Source: Micromonospora inyonensis
GTDB taxonomy: Bacteria; Actinomycetota; Actinomycetes; Mycobacteriales; Micromonosporaceae
Length of the DNA: 64,000 nt
Assembly: GCF_900091415.1 (NCBI RefSeq)
Contig: NZ_FMHU01000002.1
Location: 1-64,000 of the forward strand
Direction of reading: 5' to 3'
Part shown: positions 47,273 to 57,137 of the stretch, piece after piece
Numbering within the stretch: the stretch's first letter is position 1
How the letters are laid out: each line of letters begins with the position of its first letter
Made by a program: the position numbers and the translations under genes
Notes under the pieces: model-generated
Databases searched by the model: none
The model's input: the letters and a program-made list of their open reading frames with translations, nothing else
Told to the model about the DNA's origin: nothing

Positions 47273-49537
47273 GTGGTGGCCCGCATCGTCAAGGTCGGTC
47301 TCGACGTCGACGAGGGCAAGTTCGTCAAGGGCATGGACCGGGCCGCCGGCGCGGCGGACCGGCTCGAGGACGCCCTAGACGACGTCACCGACTCCGCCCG
47401 GGACACGGCCACCACCACCGAGCGGGCCGCCGAGTCGACCGAGGATCTCGGGGACTCCGCCCGGGACGCTGGCCAGGGCCTGAACCGGCTCCGCGCCGAC
47501 GCTGAGCGGCTGGACCGGCAGATCGACGAGACCTCGCGCGGAATCCGTGATCTCGCGCGGGCTATCGCCGCCACCTCCGACGAGGCCGAGCGAGCGGACC
47601 TCAACAAGCAGCTCAACGTCGAGCGGCGCAACCTGCGGCGGCAGACCAACCTGCGGGAGTTGCTCGACGTCGACTCGGCCGACGACATGGGTGCCGAGCT
47701 GGCCGAACAGGTGTCGATGTCGTTCACCCAGCGGATCGGCCCGCTGCTGGCGCGGGCACCGCTCGGCCCGGCCGGCGCAGCGGCTGGCGCGGTCCTGGCG
47801 GCGGGGCTCGCCCCCACCCTGGGTGCCGCTGTCGCCGGTGCGGTGGCTGGCGGTGTTGCGGGCGGCGGTGTTATCGGCGGTGTCGTCTTGGCCGCCCGCA
47901 ACCCTGCGGTCAAGGCCGCCGGGAGCGAGCTGGGTCAGTTCATCATCGGTGACCTTGAGCAGCGGGCGTCGGGGTTCACGCCGGTCGTTCTGGATGTCAT
48001 CGACGACATCCGGGCCGGCTGGCGGTCGCTGGGCCCGGACCTGGACCGGATCTTCCGGGCCAACCGGTTCGTGGATCCTCTCGTGGACGGCGCTCTGTCC
48101 GGTGCCCGCAAGGTGGTCGCCGGGGTCGCGGACGTGATGGACAGCGCCGACCCGGCGGTGGATGCGCTGGCTCGCGGTTTCGACCGTCTCGGGGACGCCG
48201 CTGGCGACACCTTGACCTTGCTGTCGGAGGACGCCGACGAAGGCGCGTCGGCCATCGACAGCTTGACGACGGCCATGTCCAACCTGGTGAGAGTGTCCGG
48301 GGAGGCGGTGCACGCGCTCGCCCAGGTCAAGGGGGCCACGGACGAGCTTGCTGCTTCCACGGACACCGCCATTGACCGGGGCCGGTACTGGCTGGAGGAC
48401 TGGATGTCCTCTGGCGGCGCGTTGGAGAACTTCAATATCCAGCTTGACCTGACCGCCGACGGTTTCAAGGCGGGCAGCGCGGAGGCTGAGGCGTACCGCA
48501 AGGCGACTCTGGGCACGGCCGAGGCCGCTGATTTCGCCACGTTGAAAACGGCGGGGATGACCGATGCGGAGATCGCCGCCGCCGACGCGTCGGGCCGGTA
48601 CCGGGCGCAGGCGGACCGTGCGTCCGAGGGGGTCCGTGGGGTTGGTGACGCGGCCCGGGATGCGCTACCGCCGGTGCAGACGTTCACGGATTTCCTGGAT
48701 CAGTCCACCGGACGTGCCTTCACCGCGCTTGAAGCGAACATGCGGATGGCGTCGGCGTTCCGCGAGCTGGGTGAGGCGGCGAAGGAGGGTGCCGGTAAGG
48801 GCATCAACGAGAACACGGAGGCCGGGGAGCGTAACCTTCAGATGCTGATGGCCGCTGCCAAGGCCGCCAAGGAGAACGCTGCGACGATTCGGGAAACCAC
48901 CGGCAATCACCAGATGGCCTCTGAGGTGATTGAGCAGAGCCGCGCGAAGTTCCTCGCCGCCGCCGACGCGATGGGCGTCGAGAAGGGCCGAGCTGTTGCG
49001 CTGGCGAACAGCCTTTTCGGCATCCCGAACATCAACCGGACCGTGAAGGCCGACACGGGGCCCGCGCGTAGTCAGGTCAGCGCGTACAGGCAGTGGCTGG
49101 CGTCGGTGAACCTGGACAAGACCAGCACGGTGCGGCAGCGGATCATCGCCGAGCAATACACCGCCCGGGGCGGGCCCCGCGAGTTCAACCGGTGGGGTGG
49201 CGTGTACGAGCACGCGGCCGAGGGTGTGCTGCGGGAGGCGCAGATCGCCGCCCCGGTCTCCCCGGCCCGGTACGCGTGGGCGGAGCCGGCCACGGGCGGC
49301 GAGGCGTTCATCCCGCGGCACGGTAACCCCGAGCGGAGCCTGGACATCTTGTCGCGGGCGGCCCGCTGGTACGGGCAGCAGATCATCCCGGCCACCGCGT
49401 CGCTGACCCAGTCCGCAGGGACCACCGAGGTGCGGGTGTTCATCGGCGACCAGGAGTTGCGCGGGATGGTGCGGGTCGAGGTGGCGGACCACAACCGGGG
49501 GCTGCGGAGGCGCGTGAGCGCCGGGGCGGGGAGGTAG
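47273..49537 (+). CDS. Tail tape measure protein (complete copy)
   Basis: 754 residues; GTG 47273 follows the chaperone stop without a gap. Coiled coil 25-135, then a Gly/Ala-rich hydrophobic region (about 160-210, with AGAVLAAGLAPTLGAAVAGA) as in tape measures that enter the host membrane, then more helices and a beta end. At about 0.15 nm per residue it predicts a tail of roughly 110 nm. The gene crosses the repeat boundary intact. Confidence 0.92.
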   Translation: MVARIVKVGLDVDEGKFVKGMDRAAGAADRLEDALDDVTDSARDTATTTERAAESTEDLGDSARDAGQGLNRLRADAERLDRQIDETSRGIRDLARAIAATSDEAERADLNKQLNVERRNLRRQTNLRELLDVDSADDMGAELAEQVSMSFTQRIGPLLARAPLGPAGAAAGAVLAAGLAPTLGAAVAGAVAGGVAGGGVIGGVVLAARNPAVKAAGSELGQFIIGDLEQRASGFTPVVLDVIDDIRAGWRSLGPDLDRIFRANRFVDPLVDGALSGARKVVAGVADVMDSADPAVDALARGFDRLGDAAGDTLTLLSEDADEGASAIDSLTTAMSNLVRVSGEAVHALAQVKGATDELAASTDTAIDRGRYWLEDWMSSGGALENFNIQLDLTADGFKAGSAEAEAYRKATLGTAEAADFATLKTAGMTDAEIAAADASGRYRAQADRASEGVRGVGDAARDALPPVQTFTDFLDQSTGRAFTALEANMRMASAFRELGEAAKEGAGKGINENTEAGERNLQMLMAAAKAAKENAATIRETTGNHQMASEVIEQSRAKFLAAADAMGVEKGRAVALANSLFGIPNINRTVKADTGPARSQVSAYRQWLASVNLDKTSTVRQRIIAEQYTARGGPREFNRWGGVYEHAAEGVLREAQIAAPVSPARYAWAEPATGGEAFIPRHGNPERSLDILSRAARWYGQQIIPATASLTQSAGTTEVRVFIGDQELRGMVRVEVADHNRGLRRRVSAGAGR

Positions 49538-49541
49538 ACGC

Positions 49542-51560
49542 GTGCCTGACCTGTATCCGAACTACGCCGCGCTCGCCGCCGCGAAGACGGAGGGTGTGGA
49601 CTACACGCGGACGGCGATCCGGCCGACCGGGTCGACGTGGGCGGCCATCGCCATCCACGGCGGTCTGATCGAGGCCGGAGCGGGTCCGGTCGCCCGCGCG
49701 GTGGCTGGCGACCGGATGGCGTTCTACGAGTTCGCGGGGATTCAGCCGGCGAACAATTTCGCCGAGCTGCATATCACCAGCAGTAATTTTGATGAGCCGA
49801 TGTGCGAAAGTCTCGTCGCCGCAGCCCACCGGGTGATCAGCTTTCACGGGTACACCGGCACGACTGGGGTCGCGGAAACGCTGATCGGGGGGCTCGACGC
49901 CGGTCTGCGGGATCGCATCAAGGCGGCGTTGGAGCTGGCCGGGTTCGTGGTCACCATAGCCGCCAGTGAGCTTGCGGGCGCGGATCCGACGAACATCTGC
50001 AACGACGGGGCGACCCGGGCCGGAGTGCAGATCGAGATGTCCCGCGCACTGCGGGAGTCATTCTTCCCGGGCGGGGACCTGTCGCTGTCCAGCCTGACCG
50101 GCACCGCCCGCACGGCCGTGTTCGACGCGTACGTGGAGGCCATCCAGTCGGCTGCGGTGCTGTCCCTCACCTACGACGACACCCTGTCGCGGGTGCGACT
50201 GGCCGGGGTTGCCCCCGGCATCTGGGACACGTTCACCCGGGCCGTCACCGACGGGTGGGGCGTGTCCGACTCGGGTCACACATGGCTGACCGTGGGGGCT
50301 GCGACCGCGTTTCAGGTGGCCGATGGGGTCGGTAAGCACGTGTTGGGATCGGTCAACGTCTCCCGCTGGTCACTGACCGGGTGGGCGGCCGACTCGGACC
50401 GGTCCGCGACCGTCTCCACGGATGCCCTGGCCGTTGGTGGAAGCCAGTTCGCGTCGCTGGTGGCCCGGTCCACCGACGACGGGGCGACCTGCTACCTGGC
50501 CCGCCTGGAGTTCAGCACGACGGCCGGGGTGATCCTGACCCTCCGCAAGCGGCTCGCCGGCACGGAGAGCCTGATCGTGCAGCACACCACTGGCCTCACG
50601 CACGTCGCTGGCGCCATGCACGGCCTGCGGTTGCAGGTGGTCGGGTCGAGGCTGCGCGCGCGGGCGTGGTTGGCGTCAGGTGAGCAGCCGACTACGTGGC
50701 AGATCGACCAGACCGACGCCAGCATCACCGCCGCCGGACGGGTCGGGCACCGGTCCATCCTGTCCAGCGCCAACACCAACACCCTTCCGGTCACCGCAAG
50801 CTGGGACGACGTGACCAGCTACGGCACCGCCGTGGTCGAGCGGTCCACGGACTCGATCCGGTGGACGACGGTGCGCGGTGGCCTGGACCGTGACGGCACC
50901 GCCGGGGCTGCGGTCCGTGCCGATGACTACGAGTTCGCCGATCGTGCGGCGAATTTCTTCCGGGTGCGCGTCTACGACCCGGACAGCGGGCGCACCCTGG
51001 GGGCAGAGACCGACCAGATCACCCCGACCCTGGCCGGGGTGTGGCTCAAGTCCCTCATCCGGCCGTTCCTTAACCGTGTCGTGTCGGTGCGGGGGTACGG
51101 CGAGGTAACCCGCCGCAGCCGGGCTGGCGTGTTCGACGTGATCGGCCGGTCCTACCCGGTGGCGGTGACCGATGTGCGCGGATCCAGGCAGTGGGTACTG
51201 GAGGTCGTGACAGACACGGCGGACGACGCCTCCGACCTGGACCTGGTGCTGGCGTCCGGTGATGTGCTGCTGGTGCACGTGCCCGCCGCGTCGGGCCGGG
51301 TCAGCGCGGTACCGGGCGGCTATGTGACGGTCGGGGACGTCCGTGAGATCACCCCGCCGACCGTCGACCTGGTGCAGCGGGTGTTTGCCCTGCCCTGCGT
51401 GGAGGTCGCGGCACCGGGCCCGGACGTGGTCGGGGCGACAGTCACCTGCCAGACGGTGCTCAACACGTACGCGACCTGCCAGGACGTGCTCGACGCCCAC
51501 GACACATGCCTCGACCTGCTGGAGCTGGTGGGCGACCCGGCCGATGTGGTGGTGCCATGA
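49542..51560 (+). CDS. Tail tip protein with poly-gamma-glutamate hydrolase-like domain (second copy)
   Basis: Repeat of the gene at 1127-3145. Here it stands behind the complete tape measure gene with a four-base gap between stop and GTG, confirming the native gene order. Confidence 0.8.
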   Translation: MPDLYPNYAALAAAKTEGVDYTRTAIRPTGSTWAAIAIHGGLIEAGAGPVARAVAGDRMAFYEFAGIQPANNFAELHITSSNFDEPMCESLVAAAHRVISFHGYTGTTGVAETLIGGLDAGLRDRIKAALELAGFVVTIAASELAGADPTNICNDGATRAGVQIEMSRALRESFFPGGDLSLSSLTGTARTAVFDAYVEAIQSAAVLSLTYDDTLSRVRLAGVAPGIWDTFTRAVTDGWGVSDSGHTWLTVGAATAFQVADGVGKHVLGSVNVSRWSLTGWAADSDRSATVSTDALAVGGSQFASLVARSTDDGATCYLARLEFSTTAGVILTLRKRLAGTESLIVQHTTGLTHVAGAMHGLRLQVVGSRLRARAWLASGEQPTTWQIDQTDASITAAGRVGHRSILSSANTNTLPVTASWDDVTSYGTAVVERSTDSIRWTTVRGGLDRDGTAGAAVRADDYEFADRAANFFRVRVYDPDSGRTLGAETDQITPTLAGVWLKSLIRPFLNRVVSVRGYGEVTRRSRAGVFDVIGRSYPVAVTDVRGSRQWVLEVVTDTADDASDLDLVLASGDVLLVHVPAASGRVSAVPGGYVTVGDVREITPPTVDLVQRVFALPCVEVAAPGPDVVGATVTCQTVLNTYATCQDVLDAHDTCLDLLELVGDPADVVVP

Positions 51561-52672
51561 GACCGGTCAGCGAGCGTTTCCTCCGCGCTCTGCGGGGCTC
51601 GCATCGCATGGTGGTGCAGGCACGTGTGGTGGCCCCCGGCTCGACCGGGGTCAACCCGGACGGCACGGACATTCCGATCCTCGACGGCGACGTGCAGATG
51701 GACGGGTCCGCGCAGGTCCGCTCCACCCTCGATCTCACCACTGAGGGGAGCTTGTGGCCGACCCGCGCGTCGAGTCTGCTCGCCCCGTACGGCAACGAGT
51801 TGTTCGTGCGGCGGGGTGTCCGCTACGGCAACGGCGTCACCGAGTGGGTGTCCCTCGGCTACTACCGGATTTATACGCCGGAGCAGGATGACGCCCCGCG
51901 CGGCCCGATCCGTGTCATGGGCCGGGACCGCATGTCGGGGATTGTGGACGGGCGGATGGTTGCCCCGGTCCAGTTTCCCGCCACCACCACCTACGGGCAG
52001 GTTATGTCCACGTTGGTGACGGACATCTACCCGTGGGTGACCATCGAGTGGGACGACAGTACCGCCGACCAGCAGATCGGCCGGCAGATCATCGCCGATG
52101 ATGACCGGTATCAGGTCCTCCACGACCTCGTCACGTCGGTGGGCAAATCGTGGTGGTGGGACCACCGGGGTGTCCTCGTCATCCGCACACCCGTCTCCTC
52201 CGCTCAGCCGGTGTGGGAGGTCAACCACGGTGAGGGCGGGGTGCTCGTCAAAATCGGCCGCAGGCTGACCCGGGAGGGCGTGTACAACGGGGTGATCGCG
52301 GTGGGCGAGGGCGCGGACACGTCCACACCGGCACGGGCCGTCGTCGTCGACAACAACCCCGCCAGCCCGACATGGTGGGACGGCCCGTTCGGCAGAGTCC
52401 CGCGTCGGTACTCGTCGCCCCTGATCACCTCGCAGGGGCAGGCGGACATCGCCGCCGCGTCGCTGCTGACCGCCCAACTCGGCCTGCCGTACGCGGTGGA
52501 TTTCACCGCAGTGCCCAACCCGGCGTTGGAGCCGGGCGACCCGATACGGGTCCGATACCCGGGCCGCTCCGAAATCCACGTCATCGACCGGCTCACCGTT
52601 CCGCTGGCTCCAGGTGAGGCGATGCCCGCCTCCACCCGCCAGCAGACCACCATCCTGCTCGGGAGGCTCTAG
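51557..52672 (+). CDS. DUF5047-like minor tail protein (second copy)
   Basis: Repeat of 3142-4257, 371 residues, with the same ATGA overlap at its start. Confidence 0.7.
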   Translation: MRPVSERFLRALRGSHRMVVQARVVAPGSTGVNPDGTDIPILDGDVQMDGSAQVRSTLDLTTEGSLWPTRASSLLAPYGNELFVRRGVRYGNGVTEWVSLGYYRIYTPEQDDAPRGPIRVMGRDRMSGIVDGRMVAPVQFPATTTYGQVMSTLVTDIYPWVTIEWDDSTADQQIGRQIIADDDRYQVLHDLVTSVGKSWWWDHRGVLVIRTPVSSAQPVWEVNHGEGGVLVKIGRRLTREGVYNGVIAVGEGADTSTPARAVVVDNNPASPTWWDGPFGRVPRRYSSPLITSQGQADIAAASLLTAQLGLPYAVDFTAVPNPALEPGDPIRVRYPGRSEIHVIDRLTVPLAPGEAMPASTRQQTTILLGRL

Positions 52673-53364
52673 TGTCGTACCCGTCCGATGACCTGGTGCC
52701 GCTGCTCGTCCCGCAGCCCACCGCCGGGGTCCAGCTGAGGCAGGGCATTGTGCGGGCATGGGATCCGACGACAGCGCAGAGCACAGTCGAGGTCGACGGG
52801 GTCAACGTCACCGACCTACCGGTCCTCAACACCACCGAGGTGCTGGTGCTCGCCCCCGGTGACACGGTGGCCATCCTCACCACCGGGCAGGCTGCCTCGT
52901 CGTGGGCGATCCTCGGCCGGCTCACCATCCCCGGCTCCCCGGCTGCGGCGTCGGCCCTGGACGCGATCCGCACCACGTCGGAAACGGTGGCCGCCTACGA
53001 GACGACGTCCTCGTCCACCTGGGGGGACCTGGCCACCCCCGGGCCGGTCGTGTCGGACGTGCTGATCGGCCCGTCCGGTAGGTGCCTGGTCCTGATCACG
53101 TCCACCATCACCATGCTCGTCGCGGCCGGCGGCGGGGAAATGGCCTACGAGATCAGTGGAGCCACCACCGTGCCGACGGGTGACACCCCGCCGTCGCTGG
53201 CCTACTACGGGCCCGCCGGGTCCGGACCCACCGCCACCCGGCTGGTACTGCACGAGGGCCTCAATCCGGGCCTGCACACGTTCACCGCGCGCTACGTCTC
53301 CGAGATGGATCCCGGCGGCGAGGCACGGTTCGGCGGCCGGAACCTGACAGTGATCCCCCTCTGA
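52672..53364 (+). CDS. OB-fold-like tail tip protein (second copy)
   Basis: Repeat of 4257-4949; the one-base TAG/GTG overlap is preserved. Confidence 0.55.
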   Translation: MSYPSDDLVPLLVPQPTAGVQLRQGIVRAWDPTTAQSTVEVDGVNVTDLPVLNTTEVLVLAPGDTVAILTTGQAASSWAILGRLTIPGSPAAASALDAIRTTSETVAAYETTSSSTWGDLATPGPVVSDVLIGPSGRCLVLITSTITMLVAAGGGEMAYEISGATTVPTGDTPPSLAYYGPAGSGPTATRLVLHEGLNPGLHTFTARYVSEMDPGGEARFGGRNLTVIPL

Positions 53365-53379
53365 CCACGGAAGGACATC

Positions 53380-53937
53380 ATGGCTGGAGAAACGTCGATA
53401 TACGGCCTGCCGTACCTGGAGCCGGATGACCCGCCGGACATCGCAGGCGCTACCCAGGATCTCGCCGAGGCGGTCGAGACGGAGCTGCAGCGCATCGAGT
53501 CGACACCGCAGCCGGTCGACGCGCACCAGGCCGCCAACGACACGACGTCGTCGCAGGCATACCAGCCGGGCACCACCCACGGGACAGCGTTCACCGCCCC
53601 GCCTAGCGGCCGGGTGTACATCACTGTCTCCGCCTCGCTGGGCACCAACGCCGTCACGTCCGTAGCCGGCTCCCTGCTGGCGTTCGAGGTGCGCATCGGC
53701 AGCTCCGTCGGATCCGGCACCGTCGCCGTGACCGCCGACGACACCCGCGCGGCAGGCCCGTGGCGGCCCAACAACTCCGACGTCGGCTACAAGTACTCGC
53801 CTGCCGAGCGGCGGACCCTGGTGCCCGGACTGACCCCGGGCGGTGCCTACAACGTGCGGTCGCTGTTCCGCAGCGACACGTCGGGTGCCACGGCGGCGGT
53901 GCTCAACCGGTATGTACTCGTCGAACCGTCTCCATAG
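53380..53937 (+). CDS. Minor tail protein (second copy)
   Basis: Repeat of 4965-5522, 185 residues, YGLPYLEPDDPP-type start. Confidence 0.55.
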   Translation: MAGETSIYGLPYLEPDDPPDIAGATQDLAEAVETELQRIESTPQPVDAHQAANDTTSSQAYQPGTTHGTAFTAPPSGRVYITVSASLGTNAVTSVAGSLLAFEVRIGSSVGSGTVAVTADDTRAAGPWRPNNSDVGYKYSPAERRTLVPGLTPGGAYNVRSLFRSDTSGATAAVLNRYVLVEPSP

Positions 53938-53947
53938 GGAGGAACTG

Positions 53948-54193
53948 ATGTTCTCTATCGAAGAGTGGCGGCTCTCGGGCTGGCTGCTCGCCCGCCGCGA
54001 CATCCCCGAATCTGAGCGTCAGGGGCTGCTGGACGCGAACCTCGCCGACGGGAACGTGTACTCGCAGGACGACCCGACGCCGGAGCAGATTCCGCCACCG
54101 CCGAAGACCGTTTTCCGGTTCGTTGACGCCCCGGTCATCGAGGAACCCGTCGAGATCCCAGAACCCCCCGAGGTTCCCGAGGAGGGGCAGTGA
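53948..54193 (+). CDS. Acidic proline-rich protein (second copy)
   Basis: Repeat of 5533-5778, 81 residues, with the AGGGAGGA site just ahead. Confidence 0.65.
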   Translation: MFSIEEWRLSGWLLARRDIPESERQGLLDANLADGNVYSQDDPTPEQIPPPPKTVFRFVDAPVIEEPVEIPEPPEVPEEGQ

Positions 54194-55134
54194 TCGTCTC
54201 TGGGGTCAGGTACGTCGCCGGACGTAACGCCTACAGCGACCGGGACAGCACGAAATGCGGCATCGCGATCCACAACACCAGCAACGACGCGAGCGCCGAG
54301 CAGGAAGCAAGCTACGCCACCAGACGCACAGACGAGGTCAGCGCGCATTTCTACGTCGACGCTGACTCGGTGATCCAGTCGCTGGACACCCGGGCCCGCG
54401 CCGGTCACGCCGGTTCCAGCACCGGTAACGAGAACGCCATCGCGGTGGAGATCACCGGGGTCAACGGCTGGACCAGGGAGCAGTGGCTCCAGCGGGTGGC
54501 GTGGGACCGGCTCGCCCAGGTGCTCGCCGTCGTGTGCCGCGAGTACGACATCGCCCCCCGCCGCGCCACCGTCGTCGAGATGACGTCCAACCCCCGGGTC
54601 CGGGCTTTCTACGGCCACGACGACATGCGCCGGGCGTGGGGTGGCACCACGCACACCGACCCCGGCCCCAACTTCCCCTGGGACCACCTGCTGACCAAGG
54701 TCCAGCACGCGCTGGCCGGAGAGGACGACGACATGCCCAGCGCCGATGAGGTCGCTGCCGAGGTGTGGAGCCAGCCGTACCGCGACTACAACCTGCCGCC
54801 GGTCGACGGCAAGCCGGCGGTGCGGCCGACGTCCGCGATCCTGCTCGACGCCCGTACCGACGCAGCCCGCACCCGAGCTGAGGTGACCGCGCTCCGCAGC
54901 GAGGTGCGGGCCCTGATCGACGCGCAGCAGGGTGTCGACGGCCGGGCGATCCTCGCCCGCCTCGACGAGCACGCCCAGGCCGAACGGGAGCGCGACGAGG
55001 CCGCCGCCCGCCGGGACGCCGACCTGCTCGCCCTCGTCCAGCAGGGACAGGACGGGACGCTCGACGCGGCGGAGGTGCTCCGACGGATGGGCGAGCTGCT
55101 CGCCACCGCCGGCCAGGGGCAGGCACGTGAGTGA
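54190..55134 (+). CDS. Endolysin amidase (second copy)
   Basis: Repeat of 5775-6719. His28, His155 and Asp157 are the same as in the first copy. Confidence 0.9.
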   Translation: MIVSGVRYVAGRNAYSDRDSTKCGIAIHNTSNDASAEQEASYATRRTDEVSAHFYVDADSVIQSLDTRARAGHAGSSTGNENAIAVEITGVNGWTREQWLQRVAWDRLAQVLAVVCREYDIAPRRATVVEMTSNPRVRAFYGHDDMRRAWGGTTHTDPGPNFPWDHLLTKVQHALAGEDDDMPSADEVAAEVWSQPYRDYNLPPVDGKPAVRPTSAILLDARTDAARTRAEVTALRSEVRALIDAQQGVDGRAILARLDEHAQAERERDEAAARRDADLLALVQQGQDGTLDAAEVLRRMGELLATAGQGQARE

Positions 55135-55397
55135 CGCTGCAGCAACGCATCCCGCTGGTGCGGGACCTCACCACGCTCGCCGCCGGGGTGGCGGGGTTCG
55201 CGTACGCGTTGAAGACGGGCGCGGACTGGCCGGCGTTGCTCGTGAGCGCCGCGCTGATGGCCGGGCCGGGGGTCGTGCATCTGCTGCTGGCGGGGCATAC
55301 CCCGGGCGCAGCGTTGTCGTCGGCGCCAGCATCGCCGGCACCGCCCTCGCCCTCGCCGCTGCCCTCGTCCGCGCCCTCGGCGGGTGATCCGCGGTGA
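55131..55397 (+). CDS. Putative holin 1 (second copy)
   Basis: Repeat of 6716-6982, two-span, Ala/Pro/Ser-rich tail. Confidence 0.5.
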   Translation: MTLQQRIPLVRDLTTLAAGVAGFAYALKTGADWPALLVSAALMAGPGVVHLLLAGHTPGAALSSAPASPAPPSPSPLPSSAPSAGDPR

Positions 55398-55630
55398 GCC
55401 CGTACAGGCGGCCTGTCCCGGTGTGGTACGCGCTGCTCGCCGTCCTAGTGTCCGTGCTGGCCGTGTCGGGGGCGGGTATCTGGTATACGCACCGCGCGCA
55501 GGCCGACGCCGATCAGCGGTGGTGTGAGCTGCTGACTGTGCTGGCGGACCGGAGTCCGCCGCCGGAGACGGAGCGCGGCCAGCGGATCGCGCTGGAGGTC
55601 GCCGAGCTGCGCGCCTCGCTTGGCTGCTGA
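55394..55630 (+). CDS. Single-span lysis-cassette protein (second copy)
   Basis: Repeat of 6979-7215. Confidence 0.5.
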   Translation: MSPYRRPVPVWYALLAVLVSVLAVSGAGIWYTHRAQADADQRWCELLTVLADRSPPPETERGQRIALEVAELRASLGC

Positions 55631-55643
55631 CCTGACCAACCTC

Positions 55644-55668
55644 GGCCCGGACCGCGCTGGTCCGGGCC
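55644..55668. terminator. 10-bp lysis hairpin (second copy)
   Basis: Repeat of the stem at 7229-7253. Confidence 0.55.
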
Positions 55669-55690
55669 TCGTCGTACCTGGAGGCACCTC

Positions 55691-55954
55691 ATGGAGTACG
55701 GACCCACCCAGCCCGGCAGCACCGTGCCGGCCTCGCAGAGCACCGAGCCGCTGTGGACCGTCGGCGGCATCACCGCGGCGGTCACCGCGACCCTCGCTCT
55801 CCTCGTCGCGTTCGGCCTGGAGGTGACCGACGAGCAGGAGACCGCGATCCTCGGTGTGGTGGCGGTGGTCGCGCCGCTGATCGTGACCGCGGTCGCCCGT
55901 GGCCGGGTGTACGCCCCGGCGACCGTGGCGCGGCTGCTGTCCGGTCGCCGGTAG
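55691..55954 (+). CDS. Holin-like protein (second copy)
   Basis: Repeat of 7276-7539, 87 residues. Confidence 0.65.
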   Translation: MEYGPTQPGSTVPASQSTEPLWTVGGITAAVTATLALLVAFGLEVTDEQETAILGVVAVVAPLIVTAVARGRVYAPATVARLLSGRR

Positions 55955-56011
55955 GATCACCAGCGCGGTGCCCCCGTTGACGGCCGTCCGGAGGGTGCCG
56001 ACCAAACAACC

Positions 56012-56051
56012 AGCGCCCCCACTCTGGCCTCGCGGCCGGGGTGGGGGCGCT
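56012..56051. terminator. Bidirectional terminator (second copy)
   Basis: Repeat of 7597-7636, between convergent lysis and GNAT/HTH genes. Confidence 0.8.
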
Positions 56052-56075
56052 TCGCTGTGTTCGGACCCGGGTGGA

Positions 56076-56489
56076 TCAGCGGCGACCGTCACGAATCTGG
56101 TAGAGACGTGCCGGCTTGACCCTGGCAGCGTTGGCGATGTCGGCGCGCGGCAGTTCGGTGCGAAGGGCAGCGCGGATCAGCTCGTCGCGGCGGGCCACCA
56201 GCTCCGCGTGCCCCTCCTCCAGCTTGGCGATCTCGGCGGCGGTGTCGTCGATGTCGGACAGCAGGATTTGCGCGCTGGTGGCCACCGCACCGACCATGTA
56301 CGACTCGGCGATTGCCTGCGAGACGACCTCGACGCCGGATGGGGTGAGGGTGCGGGTGTCGGCATCCCAGAGGTCGGGGTCGTCCGCGATCTGGTCGACC
56401 ATGACGGCGACGGACTCGAGGGCGGCGGCGAGGGTGTCGATGTCGTGGCGGTCCTGGATGGCGCGGGCAAGGTCGTCGATGCTGGTCAC
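56076..56489 (-). CDS. HTH protein of the GNAT pair (second copy)
   Basis: Repeat of 7661-8074; GTG 56489 overlaps the GNAT stop. Confidence 0.6.
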   Translation of the reverse strand: MTSIDDLARAIQDRHDIDTLAAALESVAVMVDQIADDPDLWDADTRTLTPSGVEVVSQAIAESYMVGAVATSAQILLSDIDDTAAEIAKLEEGHAELVARRDELIRAALRTELPRADIANAARVKPARLYQIRDGRR

Positions 56490-56836
56490 CACTGGTCTCC
56501 GTCTTCGTCGGCGTACAGGTTGGCGCAGCAGGTGTTGCAGTCGGGCATGACGAGTCCGCCAACGCGCTCGGCGAAACGGTTGCCGTCGTCGGTGCGGTGG
56601 CTGACGGGCGCGTGGAAGATGTCGATCTCGCTGGCGGCCTGCTGGTAGAGGGCGGTGGCGTGTCCCTGGCCCCGGTGGTCTTCGTGGGTCCAGACGTTGA
56701 GGATCTCGCCGGTGGCAATCTCGACCCACAGCTCCGCGATGCGCTCGCCGTCGATGGTGATGGACCAGAGGTGATCGATGCGGGTTTCGCCGGGGTAGGT
56801 GTCGAGGGTGCGGGTGATGGTTGCCGTCGCCGTCAT
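56486..56836 (-). CDS. GNAT-like acetyltransferase (second copy)
   Basis: Repeat of 8071-8421, start at ATG 56836. Confidence 0.6.
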   Translation of the reverse strand: MTATATITRTLDTYPGETRIDHLWSITIDGERIAELWVEIATGEILNVWTHEDHRGQGHATALYQQAASEIDIFHAPVSHRTDDGNRFAERVGGLVMPDCNTCCANLYADEDGDQW

Positions 56837-56844
56837 GCCCATAG

Positions 56845-56882
56845 CGTATAGCGCGCTTTAGGGGCCTGTCAAGCGCGCTATA
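56845..56882 (-). promoter_or_regulatory. AGCGCGCT operator-promoter (second copy)
   Basis: Repeat of 8430-8467; both palindromes and both promoter boxes are unchanged. Confidence 0.75.
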
Positions 56883-56886
56883 GAAA

Positions 56887-56917
56887 CGCCCCCACTGCCT
56901 GCGTGGCGGTGGGGGCG
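56887..56917. terminator. 13-bp hairpin (second copy)
   Basis: Repeat of 8472-8502. Confidence 0.7.
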
Positions 56918-57096
56918 CTTCGTGCTGTCCGAGCCCGGACGTCGGTGGCCTGCTGGTCGGGCACCCCACCGCCCTCGGGCGTGGCCGGTGCCGTCGGAGT
57001 GGCCGCGTCGACCCGGTCAGCGTGCCGGCCCTGCGGCGGGTGGGGCAACCCTCGACGCCGCGCCTGTGGATAACCCTCGCATCTTGTGGACAGCAG
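56918..57096. other. Non-coding stretch with DnaA-box-like sites (second copy)
   Basis: Repeat of 8503-8681; the boxes fall at 57,065-57,073 and 57,085-57,093. Confidence 0.35.
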
Positions 57097-57129
57097 AGCG
57101 CCCCGCCACCGTGCTGGTGGCGGGGCGCT
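57097..57129. terminator. Translocase terminator (second copy)
   Basis: Repeat of the 14-bp stem at 8682-8714. Confidence 0.8.
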
Positions 57130-57137
57130 TCTGGGTG